From positions 647,247-711,246 of the forward strand of contig NZ_CAIT01000007.1 in assembly GCF_000296815.2 (NCBI RefSeq): a DNA stretch of 64,000 nucleotides. Direction: 5' to 3'. The notes under the pieces are model-generated. The model ran no database searches and was not told the DNA's origin. It was given only the letters and a program-made list of their open reading frames with translations. Position numbers and translations under genes: made by a program. Shown here piece after piece: positions 18,247 to 27,610 of the stretch; within the stretch, counting starts at the first letter, position 1; every line of letters begins with the position of its first letter. The DNA comes from Fibrisoma limi BUZ 3. Its GTDB lineage: Bacteria; Bacteroidota; Bacteroidia; Cytophagales; Spirosomataceae.

Positions 18247-18346
18247 GTCAAACTTAATGCAAAGTAGCGTAACTCCTGCCTAAGTCGTCACTTGGGGCAT
18301 TACAATATTATCTTTCAAATAACCCACTGTATCCTTTACCTAATCT

Positions 18347-18865
18347 ATGACCAAACTCTTTACCTCTCTTTTAAAATGGACGCTGATTCTATCGATGTTA
18401 TTGATTACCGGTTGTCGGCGTAACATCGATATTGTTATTCCCGAACTGGTAGGCAATCCCGGCAATCCGCGTTTCAACCTGCAATTCACCAATGAGCGTA
18501 ATGTTGATCTGGATTTATACGTAAAGGACCCTAACGGAGAGATTTTATATTACCGGAATCCTCAGGCTCGTTTGAGCACAGGCCAGCTTGACGTCGATTG
18601 TCTTTGTGATGATTGTCCGCAAGGCCCTAATGAAAACATCTTCTGGTCACTTCAGACGCAATCACCGCGCGGCAAATACGAATTCTGGGTCAACTATTAC
18701 GACTACTGCGACACGCAGCAGGCCTCCAGTTTTACGGTAAGGGTCACCAATGATAGCCGTATAGCCCCGTTAATTTTTAGCGCTCAGGGTACGTTGTCCA
18801 TTCGCAAAAGCAATTCGACCCGCTGGATTTACGATACAGACACTAATAAAGTAACCGTAAAATGA
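18347..18865 (+). CDS. Lipoprotein with DUF2135-like beta domain
   Basis: A 172-residue protein with a type II signal peptide ending LLITGC, so it is anchored in the periplasm or outer membrane. The mature part resembles DUF2135/YfaP-like domains: NVDLDLYVKDPNGEILYY, QLDVDCLCDDC, GPNENIFW and GKYEFWVNYY. Its mature N-terminus (CRRNIDIV) is nearly identical to that of the lipoprotein gene at 25552 (CRRQIDIV). It begins the run that leads into tssE-F-G, so it may be a T6SS envelope component or a periplasmic immunity protein for the upstream amidase. Function unproven. Confidence 0.75.
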   Translation: MTKLFTSLLKWTLILSMLLITGCRRNIDIVIPELVGNPGNPRFNLQFTNERNVDLDLYVKDPNGEILYYRNPQARLSTGQLDVDCLCDDCPQGPNENIFWSLQTQSPRGKYEFWVNYYDYCDTQQASSFTVRVTNDSRIAPLIFSAQGTLSIRKSNSTRWIYDTDTNKVTVK

Positions 18866-18923
18866 TAGACACTCTGCTTTCATACTAACGATTTCCCCTA
18901 CGTAACTTCTAATTCCACACGCA

Positions 18924-20699
18924 ATGAAACCACACTATTACCTGCCCTTGCTTCTTCTCTGCTTCGTTCTGAGCTGTAAAAAGAAGGAAGTGCTCAACCT
19001 CCCTCCTACTGCTAATGCGGGCACGGACATTACCATTAATCTGGGTCAGAAAGTGACGCTCAATGGCTCGCTTTCCAAAGACCCCGAAGGTACGGCCCTC
19101 GTCTACAACTGGTCGTTTAAGTCAAAGCCAAACAATAGCCAGGCCACTATTCAGAACGCTACGGCCGCCAACGCGGAGTTTACACCCGATCAGGTGGGCA
19201 CGTACACGATCACCCTGCGCGTGACCGACGACCAGAGTCAGTCTGCTACGGCCGATGTCAACGTAATGGTCAGTCTGCCAGGGCGAGCGCCAACGGCCAG
19301 CGCCGGTGCTTCGCTAACCACTACGTATGGCAATAAGGTGGTATTAGACGGCTCAGCATCGAGCGATCCGGATGGCGACAAACTTACCTACAAGTGGGGC
19401 TTCAAGACCAGGCCTTCGGGCAGTTCAGCTACCCTCCCCATCACGAATGACACCCAGGCCAAGGCTGAGTTTGAACCAGACGCTACGGGTCAATACGTAC
19501 TGACGCTGAGCATATCAGATGGCATCTGGCCGGTGGTCACGTCTGACGTAACGGTGACGGTCAACGAGTCGCCATCGGTAGATGTCTGTCCCCAAAATGG
19601 TCGGATTGATGTAAACACTACCTGGAAAAATCTGGTACAGGACCCAACTAAGCCGGATTATATTATTTGCAAGGATATTGAGTTAAATGCTATTTTGACT
19701 GTGGAACCGGGCGTAGTAGTGGTCTTTAAACAAAATGCAGGATTAAGCACTACTACGGATCGCAAAGGAGCAATTATCGCTAAAGGGACTGCCGATAAGC
19801 GAATCGTATTTACCGGTGAACAAAAAGTAGTCGGGTCCTGGAATGGCTTATCGTTAATAGCATCAAATGATATACGCAATGAGCTGAGCTATGTAGACGT
19901 CTCATATGGTGGTGCGGCTGTAGGACGTTTTGTAGGTGAACTGGCTAATGTAAATATATCGTCCTTTGGTGGACCCACCACTGTTAAAATAACTAACTGC
20001 TCGTTCACACACAGTAAGGGCCGTGGTATTTACGTTTCAAATGGCAGCACATTGAGTGAATTTTCCAATAACCGTTTTACAGATAACACATTATACCCTA
20101 TTCAGCTTCCCGCTTCGCAAGTGGAAAAACTCGATGAAAACAGTACGTTTGCTTCGAGCAATGGCATAAATGTAGTAGCCATTTATGGCTCATTAAACAA
20201 TACTAAGGAAACCACCTGGGGGCCATTCAAAGACGGCACAAAATACCGCTTCATTGAATCGTTTGGTGCTGAATCAGGCTTGGTCATAAAACCGGGAGCT
20301 GTATTTGAAATTGCTTCTCAGAAAGCTATCGGCATTGGCGGAAATGGTTACCTGATCGCCAAAGGAACAGCCGATAAACGTATCATCTTCACGGGTGAAG
20401 TGAAAACCCCGGGCTCATGGGGCGGCATTCTCTTTGACAACAGTAAGGATGTTCGTAACGAACTGAGTCATGTGGAAATTTCTTACGGCGGTGGCGAACC
20501 AGCTTACCTCTATGCAGCCAAAGGTAACGTCATATTAGCCTCTGGCTTTGGCATAACGGGTCGAGTTAAGATGTCGAACTGCCTTGTTAGTAATAGCTCC
20601 GAAGTCGGCATCGCCCAGTACCGCGGTACGCTCATCCTGGACAGTCCGGATTCCAATACGTACACCAACAACGCCAAAGGCAACATTGGTTTGCCCTAA
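18924..20699 (+). CDS. Lipoprotein with two PKD domains and a beta-helix region
   Basis: The 591-residue protein has a lipobox ending at Cys18 (LCFVLSC). Two PKD/Ig-like domains follow (about 28-115 and 122-212, each with NAG/SAG start, DPEG or DPDGD turn and GTYTITL or GQYVLTL strand). A right-handed beta-helix-like region (about 220-591) then has two similar halves: both contain AKGTADKRI(V/I)FTGE, SW.G, and (D/N)ELS(Y/H)V(D/E)(V/I)SYGG. The duplication is clear in the sequence. It is 8 bases before tssE, so it is very probably co-transcribed with the baseplate genes. It may bind glycan or cell surface; that is inference. Confidence 0.82.
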   Translation: MKPHYYLPLLLLCFVLSCKKKEVLNLPPTANAGTDITINLGQKVTLNGSLSKDPEGTALVYNWSFKSKPNNSQATIQNATAANAEFTPDQVGTYTITLRVTDDQSQSATADVNVMVSLPGRAPTASAGASLTTTYGNKVVLDGSASSDPDGDKLTYKWGFKTRPSGSSATLPITNDTQAKAEFEPDATGQYVLTLSISDGIWPVVTSDVTVTVNESPSVDVCPQNGRIDVNTTWKNLVQDPTKPDYIICKDIELNAILTVEPGVVVVFKQNAGLSTTTDRKGAIIAKGTADKRIVFTGEQKVVGSWNGLSLIASNDIRNELSYVDVSYGGAAVGRFVGELANVNISSFGGPTTVKITNCSFTHSKGRGIYVSNGSTLSEFSNNRFTDNTLYPIQLPASQVEKLDENSTFASSNGINVVAIYGSLNNTKETTWGPFKDGTKYRFIESFGAESGLVIKPGAVFEIASQKAIGIGGNGYLIAKGTADKRIIFTGEVKTPGSWGGILFDNSKDVRNELSHVEISYGGGEPAYLYAAKGNVILASGFGITGRVKMSNCLVSNSSEVGIAQYRGTLILDSPDSNTYTNNAKGNIGLP

Positions 20700-20707
20700 C
20701 TACCGCC

Positions 20708-21169
20708 ATGCCCGACGACTACTACCGCCTTCCCCTGCGCCTGGATCTTCTGGTACGCGGGGCTGACCTCCGACAAGACCCCAGGCTTGCCCGCGAGGTA
20801 AACTGTTCGCTCGAAGAGTCAATACATAGCCACGTGTACCTGATCGTTACGACCAAATTTAAGGAAGCGCGGTATGATCCGCTGTTTGGCTGTACGATCT
20901 GGGACGATGATTTTCAGATGGGCAACGATTCGAGTAACAATGGCTACTGGACCGACCGCGTCAAAGCGTCAATCCGGGATGCCATCCGGCGGTATGAGAA
21001 ACGGCTCGAACGAATTGGGGTAGAGGTTGATCTGGACCGCGACGGCTCCACCGACGCCCACAAACGCCTGCTGGTAACGGTCACGGCCGAAATCCGGAAG
21101 TCGAACCACCGCCCATTTGAATTCCGGCATGAGTTGATGATTGCGCCATTCATCGCTAAACGCAGCTAA
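20708..21169 (+). CDS. tssE: T6SS baseplate protein TssE (gp25-like)
   Basis: TssE is the gp25-like baseplate protein that starts sheath assembly. The 153-residue protein shows the family pattern: a central helix with REVNCSLEESIHSHVYLIV, DPLFGCTIWDDDF (equivalent to P.fG..l.dl), a helix with IRRYEKRLERI, and a C-terminal strand with VTVTAEI. It starts 8 bases after the PKD lipoprotein and 4 bases before tssF. Confidence 0.9.
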   Translation: MPDDYYRLPLRLDLLVRGADLRQDPRLAREVNCSLEESIHSHVYLIVTTKFKEARYDPLFGCTIWDDDFQMGNDSSNNGYWTDRVKASIRDAIRRYEKRLERIGVEVDLDRDGSTDAHKRLLVTVTAEIRKSNHRPFEFRHELMIAPFIAKRS

Positions 21170-21173
21170 CACA

Positions 21174-23114
21174 ATGGAGCCCCTGAACAGCCTTAGTTTC
21201 ACCCGGGAGGAAATCCGCCGTCGAATGACTCAGACCGCAGCCGCTACGTGGCAGATGCGTGTCAAAGACGTCGAAGCCGCCGATCCACTCGTCGGTTACC
21301 TCATGGATGCCTGCGCCTACGAGTTCGAGAACACGGCCAAGGCCATCGATGCTACCCGCCAGCAGATCATAGACCGGCTGGCCAGTGTTATGTGTCCGGA
21401 GGTAATTGACCTACCCCGGCCGGCTCACGCCGTTTTCCACTGCCGCCCCGAGGATCCTCTGCTCGACCTGCCCCAAACAGCGCAGTTCTTTTACCGCCAG
21501 CCGGGGCAGACCGCCGACGATAAGATAACGGATCTGTTCTTTTCGCCTGTCATTACAAATAGACTCGTCAACGGCGACATTCGCTATCTACTGACGGAAC
21601 AAGGACTGGTACAGTTTCGTGGCCGGGACCGCGTTACCTTAGAAACCCGCGTTCGCCCCACGCAATTCACCGACTATCAATCAGTCTGGCTAGGTGTAGA
21701 GATCGACAGCCGCGTACCCTCGCTCGCAAATCTGGCGATTTATTTCGACTGGGAAAACGAACTGGAGCGGGTGAAAGCGACCTACTATCGTAAATTACAG
21801 GACCCGACTCAGGCCCACTGGTTTTTGAATGGTCAGCAGTTACCTACACAGCCGGGCCTTCAGGCTGCTCCACCCATTAATGATTCGCCAGAATACGGCT
21901 CGTCAATCCGGAACTGGGAAGGCGAGCAGCGTTTGGCTACTCAACTGGACGCCCTGAATCAACTGGAAGAAGAAGTACTGACGCACTACGCGCATCGGTT
22001 TGTAACCTTCGGCGACGTACCCGACCGTACGCAGATCAACTACAGCACGAGTGCGCATCCGATTACTTATGAATTCACGCCGGTGCAACAGCAGAAGTAT
22101 TTTCAGCAGGAACTACTTTGGCTCGAACTGCGACTGAGCCGCGATTTTCCGTCGGCGGCTCTTCCCCGCATGGAAGTGCGGCTGAACTGCGTACCAGTTA
22201 TGAACCGGCACCTGAACGAAGCGATCCAGCGGTTGCAGCAAACGCTCAACGTATATCCATTGATCTCTCAGGAAGAGTTTCTGTTTATCCGGCGCGTGTA
22301 CGATGCCGAAACGAACGACCTCTACCGCTCATCGCCCCTGCGCAACGCCGAAGAGCTACCAGAAAACTCGTTCATGTGGCGTTCTCACGGCGTAGGGCGC
22401 TTTGATAACCGCAATGCCCGCGAAATGCTGCACTACGTTCAGCAAATGCTTCTGGAAGAAAGCCGGGCGTTTTCGGCACTGGGTTCCGGGCTGTTTGCTC
22501 AGACAATCGAGAACCTGAATCGGAACGTCGAAGAACTTAGCCAGCGATTGCAGAGTAACGACCAGGAAGGTTTTAAAGTAGGGCATCCTTACATCTTCGT
22601 ACGTCCTCGTCGGCAGGACACCAACATCCATGTCGAATTCTGGAGTACCAACGGCAGACTGGGTAACGGCATCCTGGCCGGTACGCGCCTGGCCATCTAC
22701 GACAAGCGGTACTTCATGCGCGATGAGAAAGAGGATTTGTTTCTCGTAACAACAACGACCGGCGGGCGCGATAAACCCAGCGTCACAGAGAAAGAACATC
22801 AACTTCGTCAGGCGCTCCTCACCCGCCAGCGGCTCGTTACACTCGAAGACATCCGGGCCGAATGCAAAGCGTATTTTTTCGGACGACTAGGTGATATTCC
22901 TGTCGACGTAGTGGTTGAAAAGCAGTTTGCTGAAGGTCTCATTGAAGGGGCTGGCTATGTCCGTTGCCTTGATGTACAGATCATTCCCCTGGCCCGAACT
23001 AATCTGAGCGAGGCTGAATGGGATGCAGAGTGCGAACGCTGTCGACTGCATTTAGCAGCACGGTCGGCCATGAACCTACCGTATCGAGTTCGAGTCAATC
23101 CCATGTACCTATGA
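21174..23114 (+). CDS. tssF: T6SS baseplate protein TssF
   Basis: TssF forms, with TssG, the wedge of the baseplate. I chose the ATG at 21174 (MEPLNSLSFTREEIRRRM), 4 bases after the tssE stop, rather than an upstream ATG that would overlap tssE by 29 bases. The 646-residue protein has the expected N-terminal helical part with LVGYLMDACAYEFE and the RLASVMCPEVIDLPRPAHAV motif, equivalent to the LaP....P.pS... region of TssF. Its stop codon overlaps the tssG start (ATGA). Confidence 0.9.
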   Translation: MEPLNSLSFTREEIRRRMTQTAAATWQMRVKDVEAADPLVGYLMDACAYEFENTAKAIDATRQQIIDRLASVMCPEVIDLPRPAHAVFHCRPEDPLLDLPQTAQFFYRQPGQTADDKITDLFFSPVITNRLVNGDIRYLLTEQGLVQFRGRDRVTLETRVRPTQFTDYQSVWLGVEIDSRVPSLANLAIYFDWENELERVKATYYRKLQDPTQAHWFLNGQQLPTQPGLQAAPPINDSPEYGSSIRNWEGEQRLATQLDALNQLEEEVLTHYAHRFVTFGDVPDRTQINYSTSAHPITYEFTPVQQQKYFQQELLWLELRLSRDFPSAALPRMEVRLNCVPVMNRHLNEAIQRLQQTLNVYPLISQEEFLFIRRVYDAETNDLYRSSPLRNAEELPENSFMWRSHGVGRFDNRNAREMLHYVQQMLLEESRAFSALGSGLFAQTIENLNRNVEELSQRLQSNDQEGFKVGHPYIFVRPRRQDTNIHVEFWSTNGRLGNGILAGTRLAIYDKRYFMRDEKEDLFLVTTTTGGRDKPSVTEKEHQLRQALLTRQRLVTLEDIRAECKAYFFGRLGDIPVDVVVEKQFAEGLIEGAGYVRCLDVQIIPLARTNLSEAEWDAECERCRLHLAARSAMNLPYRVRVNPMYL

Positions 23115-24130
23115 CCCTTCGCGATTACGCCAACGAGATCAGCGGGCTGGGCAAACAGGTCGATGTCCGACTGGAGATCATTCTGGCCGAACTGTACGGC
23201 AACGGTCTGGACCCGCGTCACGATGTACTGATTCATGCGGCAGGCTTGTTTGCCAGATCCTACCGGCGGGATGTGGGTCGTACTGAAGTGGGACAGTCTA
23301 ATTGCCTCGAACGAGCGGGCGATCAAACTGACCAGATGCATGAGCCCCCGCTGACGGACACCGAGTCGCGGGATTATCTGAATATTGAGGTCCATCGAGA
23401 CGGATTATACGACTACCTGCCGGAAGGTTTATTTCACCAGCCAACGACCTTGGCCCGCGACCAGCGCGAAGTGTTCGAGGATTTTGATGAGCAGGCACGA
23501 AGGATTCGGGCGGCCCGGCGGTTTTTCCAGCCCATTGAACAGGAATTTTACCTGCAGCGGCTTCTAATCGAACTCGAAGGACGGAAGTATCAGCTTACGG
23601 AAGAAAATATTACCCGATACAACGGGGGCGACATGCTCCGCGACTTCTGGGGGTTACCGTCCGATCTGCTCGATACACGACAGTTGGCTAACTTGCTGCA
23701 TCTGCTGCCAATCGCGTATCAGATCAGCACCGATACCGTACTGATCAAGTCCGTTCTGGAACTGCTATTGAACGTACCGGTACAGTTACAGATGGGCCCA
23801 CCACTTTCCTACGTGATCGAACTAGCCCCGGGCGACGTTCCGGCGCCGAACGAGTTATGCCGGGCTGAGTTGGGTAATTTCTCGCTGGACGGTCTCTACC
23901 AGGATACCATGCCGACCTACGAACTGACAATCGGCCCGCTGACGACCGACCAGCTCACTGATTTTTTGGCAGGTGGCCGTAACCGAACCATTTTAGATCT
24001 GCTGATTGGTTACTTTCTGCCTACTGAGTCGGATATACTGAAGCATTTCATTACTAACGACGCCGATCGCTTTCTGGTTTTGGCGGAAAATGAGCCAACC
24101 AGCGTATTGGGAATGGCTTCGTACATCTGA
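23111..24130 (+). CDS. tssG: T6SS baseplate protein TssG
   Basis: TssG partners TssF in the baseplate. The start at 23111 overlaps the TssF stop by 4 bases (ATGA), a tight translational coupling that decides this start over an upstream in-frame ATG. The 339-residue protein is of the subtype iii form, with DYLPEGLFHQP, ARRFFQPIEQEF and a C-terminal half carrying ILDLLIGYFLPTESD. Assignment rests on position after TssF and on these motifs, as TssG is poorly conserved. Confidence 0.85.
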   Translation: MTLRDYANEISGLGKQVDVRLEIILAELYGNGLDPRHDVLIHAAGLFARSYRRDVGRTEVGQSNCLERAGDQTDQMHEPPLTDTESRDYLNIEVHRDGLYDYLPEGLFHQPTTLARDQREVFEDFDEQARRIRAARRFFQPIEQEFYLQRLLIELEGRKYQLTEENITRYNGGDMLRDFWGLPSDLLDTRQLANLLHLLPIAYQISTDTVLIKSVLELLLNVPVQLQMGPPLSYVIELAPGDVPAPNELCRAELGNFSLDGLYQDTMPTYELTIGPLTTDQLTDFLAGGRNRTILDLLIGYFLPTESDILKHFITNDADRFLVLAENEPTSVLGMASYI

Positions 24131-24177
24131 TTCATACCATTTCTAATTCACGTGTTCAACTTTTATAGCTACAGTCT

Positions 24178-25530
24178 ATGCGCCTAACGTTCTACTTTGT
24201 ATGTTGCCTTATCACCCAGGTTGCGCTGGCCCAAGATCGGATTATCGGCAGCGATAACACGGTTATTTTGGGTAAAATCAGGTCGGCGTCACCCCAGCAG
24301 ATTCACTTCCTGAACGCGACAACCAACCGCCCCGACTCGATCGTTAGTGAAAAGGTGCGGGAACTACAGTACGGCGATTCACTTCGGGTTCTGGTTTTTC
24401 CAGCGACGGAACGAGATCAGATTCGGCTGGTGTCGATGGCCGAGTTCCAGGATATGATCGCCCGCGATGATTACGCTCAGTTACTCCGGAGCAAAACAGC
24501 CCGCTACGATCTGACCTTTACGGCTCCGCCCAGCAACCGCACTACACTCGTGCTGACACCCGACGCCCGCTCAAAGCTGACCCCGCTCGTAACGCTGCTT
24601 CGGACACGCGCTAAACTTTCGTTTGCCGTAACAGCACATACGGATACGGTTGGGCTGGCCGGACCAAACAAACTGGTAACCGAACGCCGGGCCGCAGCCT
24701 TGCGGGCATATTTTATCAGCAACGGTCTGCGGATTAACAATTACGTTTTCAGCGGCCGTGGCGAAACGGAGCCCCTAGGCGATCAGCAATCGCTTAATCG
24801 ACGCATCGAATTCCAGTGCATGGCTATTCAGGGGGTTTCTCTGCTGTTTTCAGAACCATACGTACCGCCCAAACGCCCGGAACCGGTTGTACAAAAATCT
24901 ACAGCAACGCCCGCAACTCAAGAGACATACACACGAACTCAGCCTGTAGAAACGAAACCTAAAAAAGCGTTCAGCATCATTGTTTTCGGTGAAGGTCTAT
25001 ACACGCTCGAGGCTCTTGCCGACAGTTGGGTCGATCCGGACAAAGGCCCCGGCATTCTACAGGGATTTGGCGGAGGTTTACTGGTCACGTACTTTCTGAC
25101 ACCCGGCATTGGCGTGAGTGTTCAGGGTGGTTATTCGCAGTGGCAGGTACGTCGCCGGTACGTCACGCCGGACGGTGCCGTTCAATACACTAATGATCAG
25201 TCTTTACAGCGTATTTCGGGCTTGGCAGGATTTCGGCTGTACGCGCTGAAAGCGGTTTACATCCAACCGATGGTTGGCGGGCAGATGCTTACGTTATCCA
25301 GCGAGAATTCTGAAACCCACCCTGACGGCACGAGTACAGCCGAAACACAGAAGTTTTTCCCAACAGCGGGTGGTAGTATCGGCTTCGAACTCGGGAAAAG
25401 TAATCTGCTGATTGACGTAGCTGCCCAATACTATTTCACACCGAACCAATCCTTTTCGACCGTTACGGAGCCACTCCACTTTGTAGGTCTTCGACTGGGT
25501 GTCGGATTCCGTTCTCAGAAAAAAAACTAA
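24178..25530 (+). CDS. OmpA-family outer-membrane protein with C-terminal beta-barrel
   Basis: A 450-residue exported protein with a signal peptide ending at about LAQ (residue 19). It has a short beta module (about 20-80), an OmpA-type peptidoglycan-binding domain (about 110-218, with AVTAHTDTVG, RRAAALRAYFI and LNRRIEF) and a C-terminal region of about 180 residues with alternating beta strands like a porin-type barrel (FGGGLLVTYFLTPGIGVSVQGGY, VGLRLGVGFR end). It follows tssG after 47 bases, so it probably belongs to the apparatus. It could fill one of the envelope roles given to TssP, TssQ or TssR in this subtype, but I cannot assign it to any. Confidence 0.8.
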   Translation: MRLTFYFVCCLITQVALAQDRIIGSDNTVILGKIRSASPQQIHFLNATTNRPDSIVSEKVRELQYGDSLRVLVFPATERDQIRLVSMAEFQDMIARDDYAQLLRSKTARYDLTFTAPPSNRTTLVLTPDARSKLTPLVTLLRTRAKLSFAVTAHTDTVGLAGPNKLVTERRAAALRAYFISNGLRINNYVFSGRGETEPLGDQQSLNRRIEFQCMAIQGVSLLFSEPYVPPKRPEPVVQKSTATPATQETYTRTQPVETKPKKAFSIIVFGEGLYTLEALADSWVDPDKGPGILQGFGGGLLVTYFLTPGIGVSVQGGYSQWQVRRRYVTPDGAVQYTNDQSLQRISGLAGFRLYALKAVYIQPMVGGQMLTLSSENSETHPDGTSTAETQKFFPTAGGSIGFELGKSNLLIDVAAQYYFTPNQSFSTVTEPLHFVGLRLGVGFRSQKKN

Positions 25531-25551
25531 CCACATCAATCAACTTCTATC

Positions 25552-26265
25552 ATGAAATCAACTGCATACGTCATTTTTTTCGCGCTAGTTCTTTATGCGG
25601 TCGTAAATCTATCGTCCTGCCGTCGGCAGATCGACATTGTTGTTGACCCTAAAAAAGGATTCTCCAGTGATATTCAAAAGATTGTCCCTAAGCCAATTAT
25701 CGATACCCTCCGTCGTCGAGGCATGACCATCAACGAGGGGCTGATACCACCTACTCTGGATGGCATTTACATTGCCGACCCCTACACCCTGCTGAGCAGA
25801 ACCGGCCCTACAGATAATTACCGGGTCGGTGAAGTCATTAGCAAATATTATTATAAGTTCTATGGACAGACACAAAGCGGGTCAATTACCTACGACTTTA
25901 CAAACACAAGCGACATTGGCAAAGGAAATGGGGCTTTCATTGCAGGTAACGGTAATGCATTCACTATTTTTTCAGAAGATAAGGGGCGAGCGTCGGGCAT
26001 TGACTATAAAACGCTGGCTGTTATGTCTGGAGAAATTACATCAACCGGCATTAAAAACTTTCAGTACGCTTTTGTCATGAAAGAGAAGCAGGGAGAAGCC
26101 CCTGAAAAGGTGGGTAAGCTTATTGCTGTGGGGCAGGCCCGAATTTGGTATGATGGAAATTACTTAGCTGAGAAGTCTAATTTCTATCCACAATCAATCG
26201 GCGACCAACCAATGATACAGTCCAGCCAGTTGGGTTCTGTTAAAGTTAGTGAACGTCAGCAGTAG
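25552..26265 (+). CDS. Lipoprotein of unknown function
   Basis: A 237-residue protein with a lipobox (VNLSSC) and the mature start CRRQIDIVVD, shared with the lipoprotein at 18347. The remainder is predicted beta-rich (YRVGEVISKYYYKFYGQTQ; GKGNGAFIAGNGNAFTIF) and I do not recognise a family. It lies 21 bases after the OmpA/barrel gene and closes this plus-strand run; the next gene is convergent, 13 bases away. A structural role in T6SS envelope anchoring is possible by context only. Confidence 0.72.
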   Translation: MKSTAYVIFFALVLYAVVNLSSCRRQIDIVVDPKKGFSSDIQKIVPKPIIDTLRRRGMTINEGLIPPTLDGIYIADPYTLLSRTGPTDNYRVGEVISKYYYKFYGQTQSGSITYDFTNTSDIGKGNGAFIAGNGNAFTIFSEDKGRASGIDYKTLAVMSGEITSTGIKNFQYAFVMKEKQGEAPEKVGKLIAVGQARIWYDGNYLAEKSNFYPQSIGDQPMIQSSQLGSVKVSERQQ

Positions 26266-26278
26266 ACCGATGAGGAGT

Positions 26279-27610
26279 TTAAGGCGTATTCCGGACTAGC
26301 GATAAGCTGACCCGCCTATTTTTCGCCCGGTTTTCCTCCCGGTCGTTAGGCGCAACAGGCAGCTGGCTACCCCGCCACGAGCGTACCAGTTGCTTATCAG
26401 CAACGCCCTGTCGGCGCAGATAAGCCGCTACAACATTAGCACGAAACTCGGACAGAACCAGATTCAGCCGTTCGTCGCCTTCGTTATCCGTATGGCCAGT
26501 CAAGTGCAGGGTATAGTTTGGGTTGCTGCGTAACAACGCAGCAACCTCTTTTAATACCGTTTCTGACTGCTGAAGCAACTCATAGCTGCTTTGCTGAAAA
26601 TAGAGCGCCGGTAACGAATCGGCTGGATTCCAGCCCGGCGCTGGGGAAGTAACAGTTGAGCCTGTTACCTTTTCCAGCCCCGAGACTGATACAGTATTTA
26701 ATCCACTCAAAACGGTAATAAGTCGCCTTTCCTGAACTGTTCCCTGTCCATTTATTACGAGCAATTGGTAGCGTTGCGGCAGCAACTCATACGCTACAAA
26801 AGTTTCAGGATAGCCGGGTACGCCGGTTAGTTTTATCTCTTTCCCACCGGATTCTGATCGCAGCACGTATTGATAGGCAGCACTGGCTGCCTGAACAGAC
26901 AAAATTGTCAGGGAGCGCAACAATCGAATGTGGTGCTTTCGAAGTTGACCATCCAGAACATCGACAATAAAATTCCCCTGATACGACTGGTATCCGGATG
27001 CAATTACTTCCAGCGCAACAATATCTCGCTGGGTAAAACTGGTCGTGACTATTCCACTGTTGTCGCTAGTCAAGCACTGTTTTTTACCGCTTTCCGTAGA
27101 AATGAAGCAGACTTGAGCGGGTACGGCTCGCCCGGTGAGCGCATCAGTAACAGCAAATGCATTGGGCTGTCGTCCTTTAATAACTTCCTGCGCTGTAGGC
27201 TGAACAAAATGCGTTTGTTCGGTTTGCAGATAAGGCTGATCACTACCTTGCCGATCCACGGCAAGCAGTGGAATGATGACAGAAACAGCATCAGTTTGAT
27301 TAGACTTTACCTTTGTATTCAACCCGAGTGTCTGTGTACGATACCCTGTCCGCTCAATAATAAGCATCCGCACTCCGCAGTCTAGATTGAGAGTAAACGT
27401 CCCCGTCTCGTCCAGACTACGCCCAACTTGTCGGCGACCACCCGGAGTCTGAATGTAAAAGTCGGCACTGAGTGGCCGACGGCTGGTAAAATCCAGCACT
27501 ACACCGGTCAGTCGCAGGCATGATGCCGTGGGTGAACTAACCACGACAGTACTTGCCTTGGACATAATCATTAAGGCTAATCCTCCACTTATGTACAAGC
27601 TACGGTACAT
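26279..27610 (-). CDS. Exported OmpA-like protein with N-terminal carboxypeptidase-regulatory-like domain
   Basis: A 443-residue exported protein. The ATG at 27610 overlaps the upstream stop codon by one base (TGATG); a TTG one codon earlier is possible. After a signal-like segment comes a carboxypeptidase-regulatory-like beta domain (about 30-115, TGVVLDFTSRRPLSADFYI). A second similar beta region lies at about 150-215. The C-terminus (about 335-443) is a peptidoglycan-binding OmpA domain (YTLHLTGHTDNEGDERLN, then NRAKNRRVSLSL). It is last in the long minus-strand block from the FHA/kinase genes, suggesting a cell-wall anchor for that system. Confidence 0.8.
   Translation of the reverse strand: MYRSLYISGGLALMIMSKASTVVVSSPTASCLRLTGVVLDFTSRRPLSADFYIQTPGGRRQVGRSLDETGTFTLNLDCGVRMLIIERTGYRTQTLGLNTKVKSNQTDAVSVIIPLLAVDRQGSDQPYLQTEQTHFVQPTAQEVIKGRQPNAFAVTDALTGRAVPAQVCFISTESGKKQCLTSDNSGIVTTSFTQRDIVALEVIASGYQSYQGNFIVDVLDGQLRKHHIRLLRSLTILSVQAASAAYQYVLRSESGGKEIKLTGVPGYPETFVAYELLPQRYQLLVINGQGTVQERRLITVLSGLNTVSVSGLEKVTGSTVTSPAPGWNPADSLPALYFQQSSYELLQQSETVLKEVAALLRSNPNYTLHLTGHTDNEGDERLNLVLSEFRANVVAAYLRRQGVADKQLVRSWRGSQLPVAPNDREENRAKNRRVSLSLVRNTP

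Noticed and set aside
24178..26265. Naming these genes TssP, TssQ or TssR
   Set aside because: Context fits, but I cannot recall diagnostic motifs for those families well enough to support a symbol.
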